64,000 nt of DNA. Source: Moritella sp. 5 (GTDB taxonomy: Bacteria > Pseudomonadota > Gammaproteobacteria > Enterobacterales > Moritellaceae). Under the pieces are notes generated by a model, which ran no database searches, had not been told where the DNA came from, and saw only the letters and a program-made list of their open reading frames with translations. Shown here piece after piece: positions 29,001 to 37,900 of this stretch. The translations under genes were made by a program, and so were the position numbers. Within the stretch, counting starts at the first letter, position 1. Each line of letters begins with the position of its first letter. The stretch is taken from assembly GCF_018219455.1 (NCBI RefSeq), contig NZ_CP056122.1, forward strand, positions 3,038,001 through 3,102,000. Reading direction: 5' to 3'.

Positions 29001-29916
29001 GGCCGGTAACCTCAAAAATTTCGAATTTGTTGACTATAAAGGCAACACTCAGAAAGGTTCAACGTTAGACTATAATGGTCAGGCAGCTGGCTATGCAGAA
29101 CAACCTTGGGAAACTCAAAACTATGTCTCTAAGCATGATAACCAGACGCTTTGGGATATTAATATGTACAAAATATCACACGATGTCTCACTAGACGATC
29201 ACGTTCGCATGCAGGCGATCGGCATTTCTACCGTGTTACTTGGTCAAGCTATGCCATTTAACCATATGGGTGGTGAACTGCTGCGTTCTAAATCTATGCA
29301 GCGTGATTCCTACGATTATGGAGACTGGTATAATCGTGTTGATTTTACCCTTAATGACAACAACTGGAATAAAGGTCTTCCAGCGAAAGATAAAGACGCC
29401 GCCAACTATGACTTAATCGAAAAGATACAAACAGCAAACGCACAACCAAGTGCCGTAAACCTAGACCAGATGTTTGAGTTCTACAAAGAGCTGCTTCGAC
29501 TTCGTAAAGCGTCACCACTGATGGCTCTGCCAAATGCAGATGAAATTATTAGCCGTGTTGATTTCCGTAACGTAGGAAAAGATCAAACGCCGGGAATCAT
29601 TGTAATGAGCATCGATAATGGCTTAACACAAACAGCGGATTTAGACAGTAAACTTGATTCTATTGTTATTATAATTAATGCGACTCCTCAGAAACAAGCA
29701 ATTGGTCATTTCCTTGATAACAGTAATAACACTACCGACCTTATAGGATTTGAACTGAGTACCACGCACAACCAAACTAACTCTATTGCCAGTAACGCTA
29801 GCTTTACTAATGGTCAATTTGAAGTTCCGCCATGGTCTAGTGCAGTATTCGTCCAAGCTCGTGATGGTGAACGCGGAGCAGGTCTTCCTGTTGCGCTGAA
29901 GGCCGAGATCGAATAA
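26068..29916 (+). CDS. pulA: Pullulanase-type alpha-1,6-glucosidase lipoprotein (GH13)
   Basis: A 1282-residue debranching enzyme. It starts at GTG 26068 (AAGGGA 8 bases upstream), giving a lipoprotein signal peptide with lipobox ITVGC (Cys29) and a Pro/Ser-rich linker. The N-terminal third holds two copies of a carbohydrate-binding-like module (ADEFGPVWLL and NDEFGPIWYL repeats). Next come the CBM48-like domain (FRLWAPTASSIELV), the pullulanase signature YNWGYDP, and GH13 catalytic residues Asp853 (FRWDLMGH), Glu882 (YGEGWNFG) and Asp1024 (SKHDNQ). It would cleave branch points of amylopectin or pullulan at the cell surface. Confidence 0.94.
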   Translation: MKNNTTQFKYSALAKIIIPLCSAAITVGCNNNSSTPSKPVTPTIPDELIEPSISQPVPVELQPTIALPDDAPSPSKEQFIISYIISLNPVESLQSSASKYTHWTLNCNNINPVSTISADEFGPVWLLNKNVLNSCSTLVVKDGNQVTQVTVAISEADLGKEFFVADNSTKKVEGSRRDGLLTAKGLPQAGTDVTMPETIKPREFDAPQEGMVALQIYDAMGDYTPYENMNLHLWGTDKIPDGGCEGLTDSAKNKGWNDISVSPADNDEFGPIWYLPVTSTESGCFNVIFRNGNKDKLIDSNIKINIATMGNNRSVTFIPGSTTQYDTREQAFELSGPSSEFSIDTLGAIMLDDKTLVWKGGANADMVQIMFNHDGKYKVKEIIENGKSKKVVSGASIILNSTELTVEQKTKYPHLAEYPVFSLPTLPADIALSSLLKGSMVAIASTNNGKFRSTTGIQYAGALDALFAQEATELQYGPIYNNNDVTFRLWAPTASSIELVIYNSNKSETQRIAMVEDKTSGSWSVDLESNAVDGKFYRYAMKIFQPREQKGYGYEVTDPYSISLSTNSIYSQVINLNSDQLKPNGWDNLEAPHSQKESDLSDMVIYESHVRDFSARDESTQNKGKYLAFTEQESVPVEHLKQLSKAGMTHLHLMPVFDIATINEDPEKVANIDQAFSKLCELNPTIKQSEFSSYCTSGGSISDAFTELAEVDSKDNAKVQELNEYVRSVDSYNWGYDPLHYTVPEGSYATESEGSKRILEFREMVKSVKEDIGMNVIVDVVYNHTNASGLNDKSVLDKVVPIYYQRLVPDTGAIETSTCCDNTAPENAMFAKLIDDSIQTWVKAYKIDAFRWDLMGHHPLSQMQETLKAARQVNPDVYFYGEGWNFGEVQDDKRFVQATQKHLGGTGIGSFSDRLRDAVRGGSPFDTGESIRKTQGFATGAYVMANELVDIAANVNDDGVSAELARALHQIDLTRLGMAGNLKNFEFVDYKGNTQKGSTLDYNGQAAGYAEQPWETQNYVSKHDNQTLWDINMYKISHDVSLDDHVRMQAIGISTVLLGQAMPFNHMGGELLRSKSMQRDSYDYGDWYNRVDFTLNDNNWNKGLPAKDKDAANYDLIEKIQTANAQPSAVNLDQMFEFYKELLRLRKASPLMALPNADEIISRVDFRNVGKDQTPGIIVMSIDNGLTQTADLDSKLDSIVIIINATPQKQAIGHFLDNSNNTTDLIGFELSTTHNQTNSIASNASFTNGQFEVPPWSSAVFVQARDGERGAGLPVALKAEIE

Positions 29917-30040
29917 GTTTAATTTGTGATAATCAAGCAAAATTGCGAGTTAATATTAGTCCGTGATTTTGCTTCACTTTAACCCAACTCTAATTATTCA
30001 GCTATAGTTAGCAACTAGAATATGGTACTGATTTAAATAC

Positions 30041-30075
30041 CAAAAAAATTAAAAAGGAAGCATTTCAGCTTCCTT
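30041..30075 (-). terminator. Terminator downstream of the OpuAC-type gene
   Basis: AAGGAAGC / GCTTCCTT hairpin; on the minus strand it is followed by TTTTAATTTTTTT. It may also serve the pullulanase gene from the other side. Confidence 0.7.
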
Positions 30076-30116
30076 AAATTATGTATCTAACACACGTTAT
30101 AAACGCTATTTAGTGA

Positions 30117-31115
30117 CTATAAATCAGCTAACGCTGCATTAATTTTTTTAACAGCATCGCTTGTTACCCATTGACTCCACATAGCCTTATTCTTCAATAA
30201 GAAGTGTTCTGCGGCATAATCACCATCGGCTTGCTCTTCTTCTACCCAAGCAAGCTGTTGATTCATTTCGCTATTAGTAAATGTACGTTTGGAAAGATAC
30301 TGCATAACCGCAGGTTCTCTTTTAGAAAAACTAGTTGTGACAATGCTCTGTACAGGTGCAGCAGGATAATCCGTCACTTTCGGGTTTTCACAGTCTTCGA
30401 TAATGGTACAGTTTTCAAATTCATCACGGTTAAAACCAGTACCAAAATCAACACGAACCATCTCATATTTATCCATAAGCGCGGTTGGCGACCAATAATA
30501 GCCAAACCATGCTTCTTTATTTTCGTACGCTTTTACCATTGAACCAGCTAATCCAGCACCGGAACCAGGATCCACTAAGTCAAAACCGTAGTCAGAAAGG
30601 CCCATCGCGTTGAATAAATTAGTGGTTGATATCTGACAAGTCCAGCCCGCAGGACACGCCATAAAAGCAGAACGACTTGGATCTTCAGGGTGTTTAAATA
30701 ATTTCGCGTTGGCCTTAATACCTGCTAGTGTAGCTAAAGACGGATCTTTCTCTACCATATATGCAGGCACCCAAAAACCAGAAACGGCACCATCAGAAAG
30801 TAAATCCCCCGCAACAACAATACGACCTTCCTCCCCGCCTTTTTCCAATGTTGTCCTTATCTGGTTAGTCCAAAATTCGGGCGCGATATCAGGGGTGTTT
30901 TTTTCAATCATCGACGTCGCAGTTATCGTCGAGTTACCTGGCACTATTTCAACATCGCAGCCATAACCATTTGTTAAAATGAAAGCATCTATATTGGCGA
31001 CTAAGGTTGCACTTCCCAAATTCATATCTGCTATTGTCACTGAGCCACATTCTGCGGCAAAGGTATTGAAAGACGCCATCGTTAGCAATATTGCTAAAGG
31101 GGATTTTTTAAACAT
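30117..31115 (-). CDS. OpuAC/ProX-type substrate-binding protein
   Basis: A 332-residue periplasmic binding protein (signal peptide to TFA-A, residue 20-21) of the OpuAC family that binds glycine betaine, choline or related quaternary amines. Tryptophans suited to an aromatic cage occur in PEFWTNQ, VSGFWVP, GYYWSPTA. Four to six cysteines in the mature part suggest disulfides. No permease or ATPase gene is adjacent, so it is an orphan binding protein that may serve a transporter elsewhere. GAGG precedes the ATG by nine bases. Confidence 0.85.
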   Translation of the reverse strand: MFKKSPLAILLTMASFNTFAAECGSVTIADMNLGSATLVANIDAFILTNGYGCDVEIVPGNSTITATSMIEKNTPDIAPEFWTNQIRTTLEKGGEEGRIVVAGDLLSDGAVSGFWVPAYMVEKDPSLATLAGIKANAKLFKHPEDPSRSAFMACPAGWTCQISTTNLFNAMGLSDYGFDLVDPGSGAGLAGSMVKAYENKEAWFGYYWSPTALMDKYEMVRVDFGTGFNRDEFENCTIIEDCENPKVTDYPAAPVQSIVTTSFSKREPAVMQYLSKRTFTNSEMNQQLAWVEEEQADGDYAAEHFLLKNKAMWSQWVTSDAVKKINAALADL

Positions 31116-31320
31116 AATAAAACCTCAAATTAAACTGAGTATATTGGTTGAAAGTCATTAACGTTATTGTAACCAATATTTTTAATTGCACATTCACTTT
31201 CACTAAAATAATTGAACTAACCAGTCTAATTCAACTAGTTAGTCGCTAATTACAATATGATTGGCGCTTATTCAAACATACACAATACTTAATGTAAGTC
31301 ATTGAATAAGGATGCCAAGC

Positions 31321-32958
31321 GTGGAACATGAATCAATGGAGTTTGATGTTATCATTGTCGGGGCTGGCCCAGCTGGATTATCTGCGGCCTGTCGCTTGCG
31401 CCAACTAGCGCTAGAATCTGGCACCGAACTGAGCGTTTGTGTCCTCGAAAAAGCCGCTGATATTGGTGGACATACCCTTGCAGGTACAGTCTTTGAACCC
31501 CGCGCATTAGACGAACTGTTTCCCGACTGGCAAAACTTAAACACCCCAGTGACCAACGCCGTAAAACGAGATGAAACTTGGCTACTTAAAAATGCGACCA
31601 CAGCCCGTCGCGTCCCCAGTATGTTAGTCCCATCAAGCTTAGACAACAAACATAACTATATCATCAGCCTTGGCGATTTATGTATTTGGTTAGCACAGCA
31701 AGCACAAGAGCTCGGTGTTGAGATCTTCACTGGTTTTACCGCCAACGATTTAGCATTTAATCAGGACGGCAGTGTCAAAGGCGTAATCACTGGCGATATG
31801 GGTCGCAATAAACACGGAAAAGAAAAAGATAACTTCATGCCGGGTATGGAATTGATTAGTAAATACACCTTAATCACAGAAGGTTCACGTGGTCACCTAG
31901 GTAAACAACTGATCGAAAAATACAAGCTAGATAAAGACGTAGACCCACAACATTACGGACTCGGTATTAAAGAACTGTGGCAAATCGATCCAGCCCTTCA
32001 TCACCCGGGGTTCGTGATGCACAGTATCGGCTGGCCATTAGCAGAGCACGGCGCCACTGGCGGGGCATTCTTATATCATCTAGGTAAAGATCAGGCTTAT
32101 GTTGGTTTGATCACCGACTTAAATTACCAAAACCCTAACCTCAGTCCTTTCGACGAATTTCAACGACTCAAATTACACCCCGCATTTAGTCGTTACCTTA
32201 AAGGAGGAAAGCGCCTTGCTTACGGAGCCAGAACTATCACCAAAGGTGGGTATAACTCACTACCTAAAATGGTGTTCCCCGGCGGGTTATTACTTGGTTG
32301 CGATGCAGGTACACTGAATGTGGCAAAATTGAAAGGTACGCACACCGCAATGAAAACGGGGATGGTTGGTGCCGAAACCGTATTTTCAGCAATGGCATTA
32401 AATAAAGAGACTCTTGATAATTTCACCCTATTATATGAAGCATCCTGGGTATACCAAGAGCTATATCAATCTCGTAATTTTGCACCTATCACCCACAGAT
32501 GTAATGCCATGTTAGGTGTCACCTGGTTTGAACAGAATATACTGCATAAAAGCTTGCCTTTTACACTGCACGATTCAAAACCAGATCACAGCCAATTACA
32601 AAAAGTAAAATCTGCCACTGAAATCGTTTATCCTAAACCAGACAACGAATTAACGTTTGATCGATTAAGCTCGGTATTTTTAGCCAATATACAACATGAT
32701 ACAGACCAACCTTGCCACCTTAAACTCACCGACCCCAGTATCCCGATGTGCTCTAACCTACCCCGCTTTGCAGAACCTGCACAACGGTATTGCCCTGCGG
32801 CCGTTTATGAAATAATAACCATCGACGACGAAGTTAAATTCCAGATTAATGCTGAAAATTGCATTCACTGTAAGGCTTGTGATATTAAGGATCCCTCACA
32901 AAACATAGTATGGACACCACCGGAAGGCGGTAGCGGACCCAATTATGCCAGTATGTAA
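31321..32958 (+). CDS. Electron transfer flavoprotein-ubiquinone oxidoreductase
   Basis: A 545-residue ETF-QO, passing electrons from electron transfer flavoprotein to the quinone pool at the membrane. The FAD-binding VIIVGAGPAGLSAA is at the N-terminus, a second GGLLLGCDAGTLNVAKLKGTHTA block follows, and the C-terminal 4Fe-4S cluster ligands are in RYCPAAVYE and CIHCKACDIKDP. Start chosen at GTG 31321 because AAGGA lies eight bases upstream; the ATG at 31312 overlaps that ribosome site. No etfAB genes in the window. Confidence 0.93.
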   Translation: MEHESMEFDVIIVGAGPAGLSAACRLRQLALESGTELSVCVLEKAADIGGHTLAGTVFEPRALDELFPDWQNLNTPVTNAVKRDETWLLKNATTARRVPSMLVPSSLDNKHNYIISLGDLCIWLAQQAQELGVEIFTGFTANDLAFNQDGSVKGVITGDMGRNKHGKEKDNFMPGMELISKYTLITEGSRGHLGKQLIEKYKLDKDVDPQHYGLGIKELWQIDPALHHPGFVMHSIGWPLAEHGATGGAFLYHLGKDQAYVGLITDLNYQNPNLSPFDEFQRLKLHPAFSRYLKGGKRLAYGARTITKGGYNSLPKMVFPGGLLLGCDAGTLNVAKLKGTHTAMKTGMVGAETVFSAMALNKETLDNFTLLYEASWVYQELYQSRNFAPITHRCNAMLGVTWFEQNILHKSLPFTLHDSKPDHSQLQKVKSATEIVYPKPDNELTFDRLSSVFLANIQHDTDQPCHLKLTDPSIPMCSNLPRFAEPAQRYCPAAVYEIITIDDEVKFQINAENCIHCKACDIKDPSQNIVWTPPEGGSGPNYASM

Positions 32959-33000
32959 TACGAATAATACCCATCATCATTATCTTAAATGACAGGTATA

Positions 33001-33034
33001 AAAAAGCGCTGCTAATCAATGATTAGCAGCGCTT
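33001..33034. terminator. Bidirectional terminator
   Basis: 14 bp stem AAAGCGCTGCTAAT / ATTAGCAGCGCTTT between the convergent ETF-QO (+) and glpD (-) genes; A-run at the left serves the minus strand. Confidence 0.85.
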
Positions 33035-33072
33035 TAATACAAGTTGTTCAATCAACGTAGTGAGTTACGCAA

Positions 33073-34620
33073 TTAACCAACTTTATCTAGCTTTACCGGA
33101 TTAAGCTTTACTACTTGTGCATTAATGTAGTCAGTAACAGCAGCTTGTTGTGCTTTACTTAAGTACAAACCAAGCTTAGTTCGACGCCATAATACGTCTT
33201 CCGCTTTCTTAGCAAATTCAGTTTCAATCAAGTAATCAATTTCGCGGCTATAAACGCCTTGGCCAAAGTGAATGCCAAAATCAGCTTCAGATTGACAATC
33301 TTTAAATAAGTTCCAAGAATCTGTACCGAACTGATTAACATAACGCTTAGCGGTTTCAGGGTTTAGCCATAAATGCTGTGAACAGATATTGGCAACTAGC
33401 TGTGTACGAGGATAGTTAAAATCACCACCTGGTAGCGCTGTATCAGCAGTCCATGAATCACCTAGCTTGTCAAAGTACGGTGAAATTAGATTCATCGCAG
33501 ATTCAGCCAGTTTACGGTAAGTTGTTAACTTGCCACCGAAGATAGATAGCAATGGCGCTTGTGTGCCTTCTTGCTCAATTTCCAGTGTGTAATCACGTGT
33601 AATTGCTTGTGGTGATGACGATTCGTCATCACAGAGTGGACGTACACCACTGTAAGTCCAAACAACGTCACTCGGTGCAAGTTGTTTAACAAAATGTTCG
33701 TTTACAACATCAATCAGGTAATCAACTTCTTCATCAGAGATCGCTACTTTACGCGGGTCGCCAACGTATTCAACGTCTGTCGTACCGATAATTGAGAAGT
33801 CTTCCATATAAGGAATAACAAATACAATACGGTTATCTTTATTTTGTAGAATGTAAGCTTGTTCTTCATCATGAATGCGTGGAACAACAATGTGTGAACC
33901 TTTCACCAAACGAATGTTACGTGGCGATTTTTCTTCCATGCTGTCATCGAAAAATTGCTTAACCCAAGGGCCAGCTGCATTCACTAATGCACGCGCTGTA
34001 CGCTCTAAACGAACATTTGTTTGCTCGTTTAGAATAGTGACTTGCCATAAACCATCCTTACGAACGGCTTTTTCTACACGGCAATAGTTTTCAACTTCAG
34101 CGCCATTACGTTGTGCTGCCATTGCGTTTAGAATCACTAAACGCGCATCATCAACCCAGCAATCTGAATATTCAAAACCTTTAGTAATTTCTTTTTTAAG
34201 CAAACCTGATTTCGCTAAATTTACTTGTTTGCTGCCTGGTAACGTTGTACGTTTACCCAAGTTATCATACAAGAACAAGCCTGCACGAATCAGTATTGCA
34301 GGACGTAAGAAAGGACGATGTGGTAAACGGAAACGCATTGGTTTAACAATGTGTGGCGCTTTTTTAAGTAATACTTCACGTTCTGCTAATGCTTCAGATA
34401 CTAAACGGAATTCGTAATGCTCAAGGTAACGCAAACCGCCATGAACTAATTTAGAGCTTGCTGATGATGTTGCAGAAGCAAAATCAGCGGCTTCATATAA
34501 GCCAACAGTTAAGCCTCGGCCAGCAGCGTCTGCAGCAATACCTGCACCATTAATGCCACCGCCAACAACGATCAGATCTAATACTTCATTGGTCATTACT
34601 TTCTGATTTCCATTATTCAT
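33073..34620 (-). CDS. glpD: Aerobic glycerol-3-phosphate dehydrogenase
   Basis: A 515-residue FAD enzyme that oxidises glycerol 3-phosphate to dihydroxyacetone phosphate at the inner membrane and feeds quinone. The DLIVVGGGINGAGIAADAAGRGL Rossmann motif, SSKLVHGGLRYLEHYEF and the GGKLTTYRKLAE motif are diagnostic. The start may be 34620 or the internal ATG eight codons later; neither has a strong ribosome site. It follows glpF and glpK on the same strand, but a terminator after glpK and GlpR-like sites in the gap suggest its own promoter. Confidence 0.96.
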   Translation of the reverse strand: MNNGNQKVMTNEVLDLIVVGGGINGAGIAADAAGRGLTVGLYEAADFASATSSASSKLVHGGLRYLEHYEFRLVSEALAEREVLLKKAPHIVKPMRFRLPHRPFLRPAILIRAGLFLYDNLGKRTTLPGSKQVNLAKSGLLKKEITKGFEYSDCWVDDARLVILNAMAAQRNGAEVENYCRVEKAVRKDGLWQVTILNEQTNVRLERTARALVNAAGPWVKQFFDDSMEEKSPRNIRLVKGSHIVVPRIHDEEQAYILQNKDNRIVFVIPYMEDFSIIGTTDVEYVGDPRKVAISDEEVDYLIDVVNEHFVKQLAPSDVVWTYSGVRPLCDDESSSPQAITRDYTLEIEQEGTQAPLLSIFGGKLTTYRKLAESAMNLISPYFDKLGDSWTADTALPGGDFNYPRTQLVANICSQHLWLNPETAKRYVNQFGTDSWNLFKDCQSEADFGIHFGQGVYSREIDYLIETEFAKKAEDVLWRRTKLGLYLSKAQQAAVTDYINAQVVKLNPVKLDKVG

Positions 34621-34649
34621 ACTTAACTCACTTTAAATACATTCTTGTT

Positions 34650-34800
34650 TGAGCGAACGACCGCTATCGAACATCTGCAGTTAATATAGAACACTTTCAT
34701 ATTAAAATCACCATTTACTTTCGAATTCGCGCATTTATTTTTACATTTCGAACATTTGAGTTTAAATTCATGCCCAATTGAATGTTCGAATGGCTATTAA
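34650..34800. promoter_or_regulatory. Cluster of GlpR-like operator half-sites before glpD
   Basis: Several copies resembling GlpR half-sites (consensus AWCGAACATW or its complement): ATCGAACATC (34666-34675), TTCGAACATT (34747-34756), AATGTTCGAA (34781-34790), plus a fuller 20 bp site at 34716-34735 with 14 of 20 matches. This is the pattern expected of a glycerol-3-phosphate-responsive repressor. Confidence 0.6.
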
Positions 34801-34856
34801 ACATTAAAGACATGGCAATTTGATGACAAAAATAGACCAAATAGCAATAAAACACA

Positions 34857-34899
34857 TAAAAAAAGAGCGCCACAGTATAAAACTTAATGGCACTCTTTC
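34857..34899 (-). terminator. Terminator after glpK
   Basis: AAAGAG-c-GCCA / TGGC-a-CTCTTT stem with a 15-base loop; the minus strand continues in a seven-T run. Confidence 0.7.
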
Positions 34900-34946
34900 A
34901 ATTTAAGTTAAGGCGACGACCTATTGGCAATCAAACTTAAACACGA

Positions 34947-36479
34947 TTATAGTAAATCATCTTCTTCGTCATGACCTTCAGACCATGATTGTGCCGCTTT
35001 AACAGCACGTTTCCAACCGCGGTAGCGACGCTGACGTTTTACTTCATCATCATGTGCTTCAAATGATTTTTCAATAACAGCTTTGCCTGAAAGCTCATCA
35101 AGACTATCCCAGAAACCAACAGCAAGACCTGCAAGGTATGCAGCACCTAATGCTGTTACTTCCGTTACCGCTGGACGTAATACAGTTGTATCTAGTACAT
35201 CAGCTTGGAATTGCATTAGGAAGTTATTTGCTACTGCACCACCATCTACACGTAGTTCAGTCAGTTTAATGCCTGAATCTGCTTGCATTGCATCAAGTAC
35301 ATCGCGTGTTTGATACGCGATACTTTCTAGTGTTGCACGGATAATGTGGTTTGCACCCACGCCACGTGTTAGACCAACGATCGTACCACGAGCATATGCA
35401 TCCCAGTACGGTGCGCCTAAACCTGTGAATGCAGGAACAACATAAACACCATTAGAAGTCTCAACTTTAGTCGCAAAGTATTCAGAATCTTTCGCATCTG
35501 AAAGTAACTTCATTTCGTCACGTAACCATTGGATAGATGCACCACCCATGAATACAGCGCCTTCGAGTGCGTATGCAACTTCACCGCGTGGTCCACATGC
35601 TAACGTAGTTAATAGGCCATTCTTAGATGTTACTTTTTCTTTACCAGTGTTCATTAATAAGAAACAACCAGTACCATAAGTATTTTTCGCTTGACCTTGC
35701 TCTACACACATTTGACCATAAAGTGCAGCTTGCTGATCGCCCGCAATACCAGCAAGAGGGATACGCGTACCACCCTTGCCACCGATGTTCACTTGACCAT
35801 ACACTTCTGAAGAAGATTTCACTTCTGCCATCATTGATAGTGGAATATCAAGAATCTTAAGTAGTTTCTCATCCCACTGTAATGTATTGATGTTAAATAG
35901 CATGGTACGTGATGCATTCGTGTGGTCTGTTACATGAACGCGCCCTTGTGACATTTTCCAAACTAACCAAGTATCAACCGTACCGAACAGTAGTTTACCT
36001 GCTTCAGCGTCTTCACGCGCACCCTCTACATTATCAAGGATCCATTTAATTTTTGTACCTGAGAAGTACGGGTCAACAACAAGACCAGTGTTTTCACGAA
36101 CGTACTCTTCAAAGCCTTCGTTTTGTGCTTTTAATTTGTCACAAATGTCTGCAGTACGACGACACTGCCATACAATTGCGTTATAAACTGGCTTGCCTGT
36201 TTCTTTATTCCAAACAATAGTCGTTTCACGTTGGTTCGTAATGCCGATGCCCGCGATCTCATCACTGGTGATACCTGTTTTCGCTAACGTTTCAACTAAT
36301 ACTGAACTCTGAGTTGCATAAATTTCAAGTGGATCATGCTCAACCCAACCAGCTTGCGGGTAGATTTGAGTAAATTCACGTTGAGAGACGCTAACAATAT
36401 TTGCATCGTGGTCAAGAATAACGGCACGAGAACTAGTTGTTCCTTGGTCTAAAGCAATAATGTATTTTTTCTCAGTCAT
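34947..36479 (-). CDS. glpK: Glycerol kinase
   Basis: A 510-residue FGGY-family kinase that phosphorylates glycerol. Near full identity of pattern to Glp[15 protein letters not shown] at the start, [19 protein letters not shown], the [11 protein letters not shown] stretch, [13 protein letters not shown] and the [12 protein letters not shown] motif. It lies downstream of glpF (122 bp gap) in the order glpF-glpK-glpD, so uptake, phosphorylation and oxidation are encoded together. A short acidic tail ([11 protein letters not shown]) ends the protein. Confidence 0.97.
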   Translation of the reverse strand: MTEKKYIIALDQGTTSSRAVILDHDANIVSVSQREFTQIYPQAGWVEHDPLEIYATQSSVLVETLAKTGITSDEIAGIGITNQRETTIVWNKETGKPVYNAIVWQCRRTADICDKLKAQNEGFEEYVRENTGLVVDPYFSGTKIKWILDNVEGAREDAEAGKLLFGTVDTWLVWKMSQGRVHVTDHTNASRTMLFNINTLQWDEKLLKILDIPLSMMAEVKSSSEVYGQVNIGGKGGTRIPLAGIAGDQQAALYGQMCVEQGQAKNTYGTGCFLLMNTGKEKVTSKNGLLTTLACGPRGEVAYALEGAVFMGGASIQWLRDEMKLLSDAKDSEYFATKVETSNGVYVVPAFTGLGAPYWDAYARGTIVGLTRGVGANHIIRATLESIAYQTRDVLDAMQADSGIKLTELRVDGGAVANNFLMQFQADVLDTTVLRPAVTEVTALGAAYLAGLAVGFWDSLDELSGKAVIEKSFEAHDDEVKRQRRYRGWKRAVKAAQSWSEGHDEEDDLL

Positions 36480-36601
36480 TATGAAGTCCTTTATATTTCA
36501 TTTGGTAGAGTACTTTATACTTAGTGTTTAAAGTAATAGGTCTTATTTATTATAAATAATATCGTATTCAAAACCGCTTGGGTGTAATTCAAAGTGCATA
36601 C

Positions 36602-37459
36602 TTATACTTTAGCAACTACACCTTCAGCTGATTCGTCATCACACTGGTTTGGGATAGTACAACCGTGGCCTGCTGATGGTAGGTATTGACCAATCACTTT
36701 TGGATACAACCAACCACCAAAACATGCACCAGCAATTGGCGCTAAAATTGGCACGATAAAGTAAGGAATCTCTTTAGCGCCTGTTAGTGCGTAATCCCAA
36801 CCCGCGAAATAAGCGAATAGTTTTGGACCGAAGTCACGTGCAGGGTTCATTGCAAAACCAGTTAGTGGACCTAAAGAACCACCAATAACCGCAATTAACA
36901 CACCGATAAGAACAGGGTTCATTGCGCCGCGTGGTTCGCCGTTATGCTCATCACCTAACGCTAAGATAGCGAACATTAATACCGCAGTGATTACGAACTC
37001 AACCGCAAATGCGCCAATGAACGTTAATGATGGGTGTGGGTAAGTTGAGAAGATACCCGCTGTTGATAATGCAGCTTCACTGTTACGTAGGAAACCGTTC
37101 GCGATTTCGTAGTCAGTAAATAAATTGCTATATAAGCCGTATACTAAAGCAGCTGAACAGAAAGCTCCTGATAGCTGAGCGAAAATATAAGGTAATACTT
37201 TGCTTTTATCAAATCCGTGAAAAGCTGCTAAGGCAATAGTCACAGCAGGGTTAATGTGAGCACCAGATACACCGGCTGTACAGTAAATAGCAATCGCTAC
37301 CCCCATACCCCAAATAATACTGATTTCCCATTGACCAAAACTAGCGCCTGTTAATACTAATGCAGCTACACAGCCGACACCAAAAAAAATTAGCAGTCCA
37401 GTGCCAATAAACTCAGCGAGGCATTCGCCCATCAGAGTATGCTGTTTATTGTTAGCCAT
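36602..37459 (-). CDS. glpF: Glycerol uptake facilitator (aquaglyceroporin)
   Basis: A 285-residue MIP-family channel with six membrane helices and two half-helices carrying the NPA boxes: SGAHINPAVT and GFAMNPARDFGPK. The Asp after the second NPA-R is typical of glycerol channels rather than water-only aquaporins. It admits glycerol for GlpK. The C-terminal tail (ESAEGVVAKV) is hydrophilic. Upstream are GlpR-like half-sites (around 37572 and 37800). Confidence 0.96.
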   Translation of the reverse strand: MANNKQHTLMGECLAEFIGTGLLIFFGVGCVAALVLTGASFGQWEISIIWGMGVAIAIYCTAGVSGAHINPAVTIALAAFHGFDKSKVLPYIFAQLSGAFCSAALVYGLYSNLFTDYEIANGFLRNSEAALSTAGIFSTYPHPSLTFIGAFAVEFVITAVLMFAILALGDEHNGEPRGAMNPVLIGVLIAVIGGSLGPLTGFAMNPARDFGPKLFAYFAGWDYALTGAKEIPYFIVPILAPIAGACFGGWLYPKVIGQYLPSAGHGCTIPNQCDDESAEGVVAKV

Positions 37460-37900
37460 GATTCATTCCTTTGTTATGTTTTTATATTTTTATGTAGGGT
37501 ATACACGATCTTCGTGTGCCAGTAAATTTACACTTTTAATACATAATTAAAACAAACAAAGAATAAAAGTGAGCGTTCGAACACATTAATACGCTCAAAT
37601 AAGACACATTGAGTTATATTAACTTACAAAATACGCAGTATCGAGCTGGTTTGACCAGAATAAAATCATATACGGATAGAGTTACATTGTATTCCCGTAA
37701 CAAAAATCAACACTTTATTGGTAATTAAATGTGTTTAAATCGCATAAATACTTCATATAGTCTAATTAGAAAGGGCTAAAAAAGATAAGATGTAACTAAA
37801 CGAACACTGTAACGACAATATGATTAAAACGAACAAAATACGGTTAAACCATCAACAGGCTTAACCGTATCAACACTGTATTAACTAGGCGTGTGTGACC
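37460..37900. other. 441 bp gap upstream of glpF with GlpR-like half-sites
   Basis: Contains GTTCGAACAC (37575-37584), AACGAACACT near 37800 and AACGAACAAA near 37830, which resemble GlpR half-sites, and at its left-hand end for the next gene the terminator at 37838-37870. No reading frame seen. Confidence 0.45.
37838..37870 (-). terminator. Terminator of the MFS transporter gene
   Basis: ATACGGTTAA / TTAACCGTAT arms with a 13-base loop; T-rich on the minus strand. The MFS gene ends at 37901. Confidence 0.7.
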
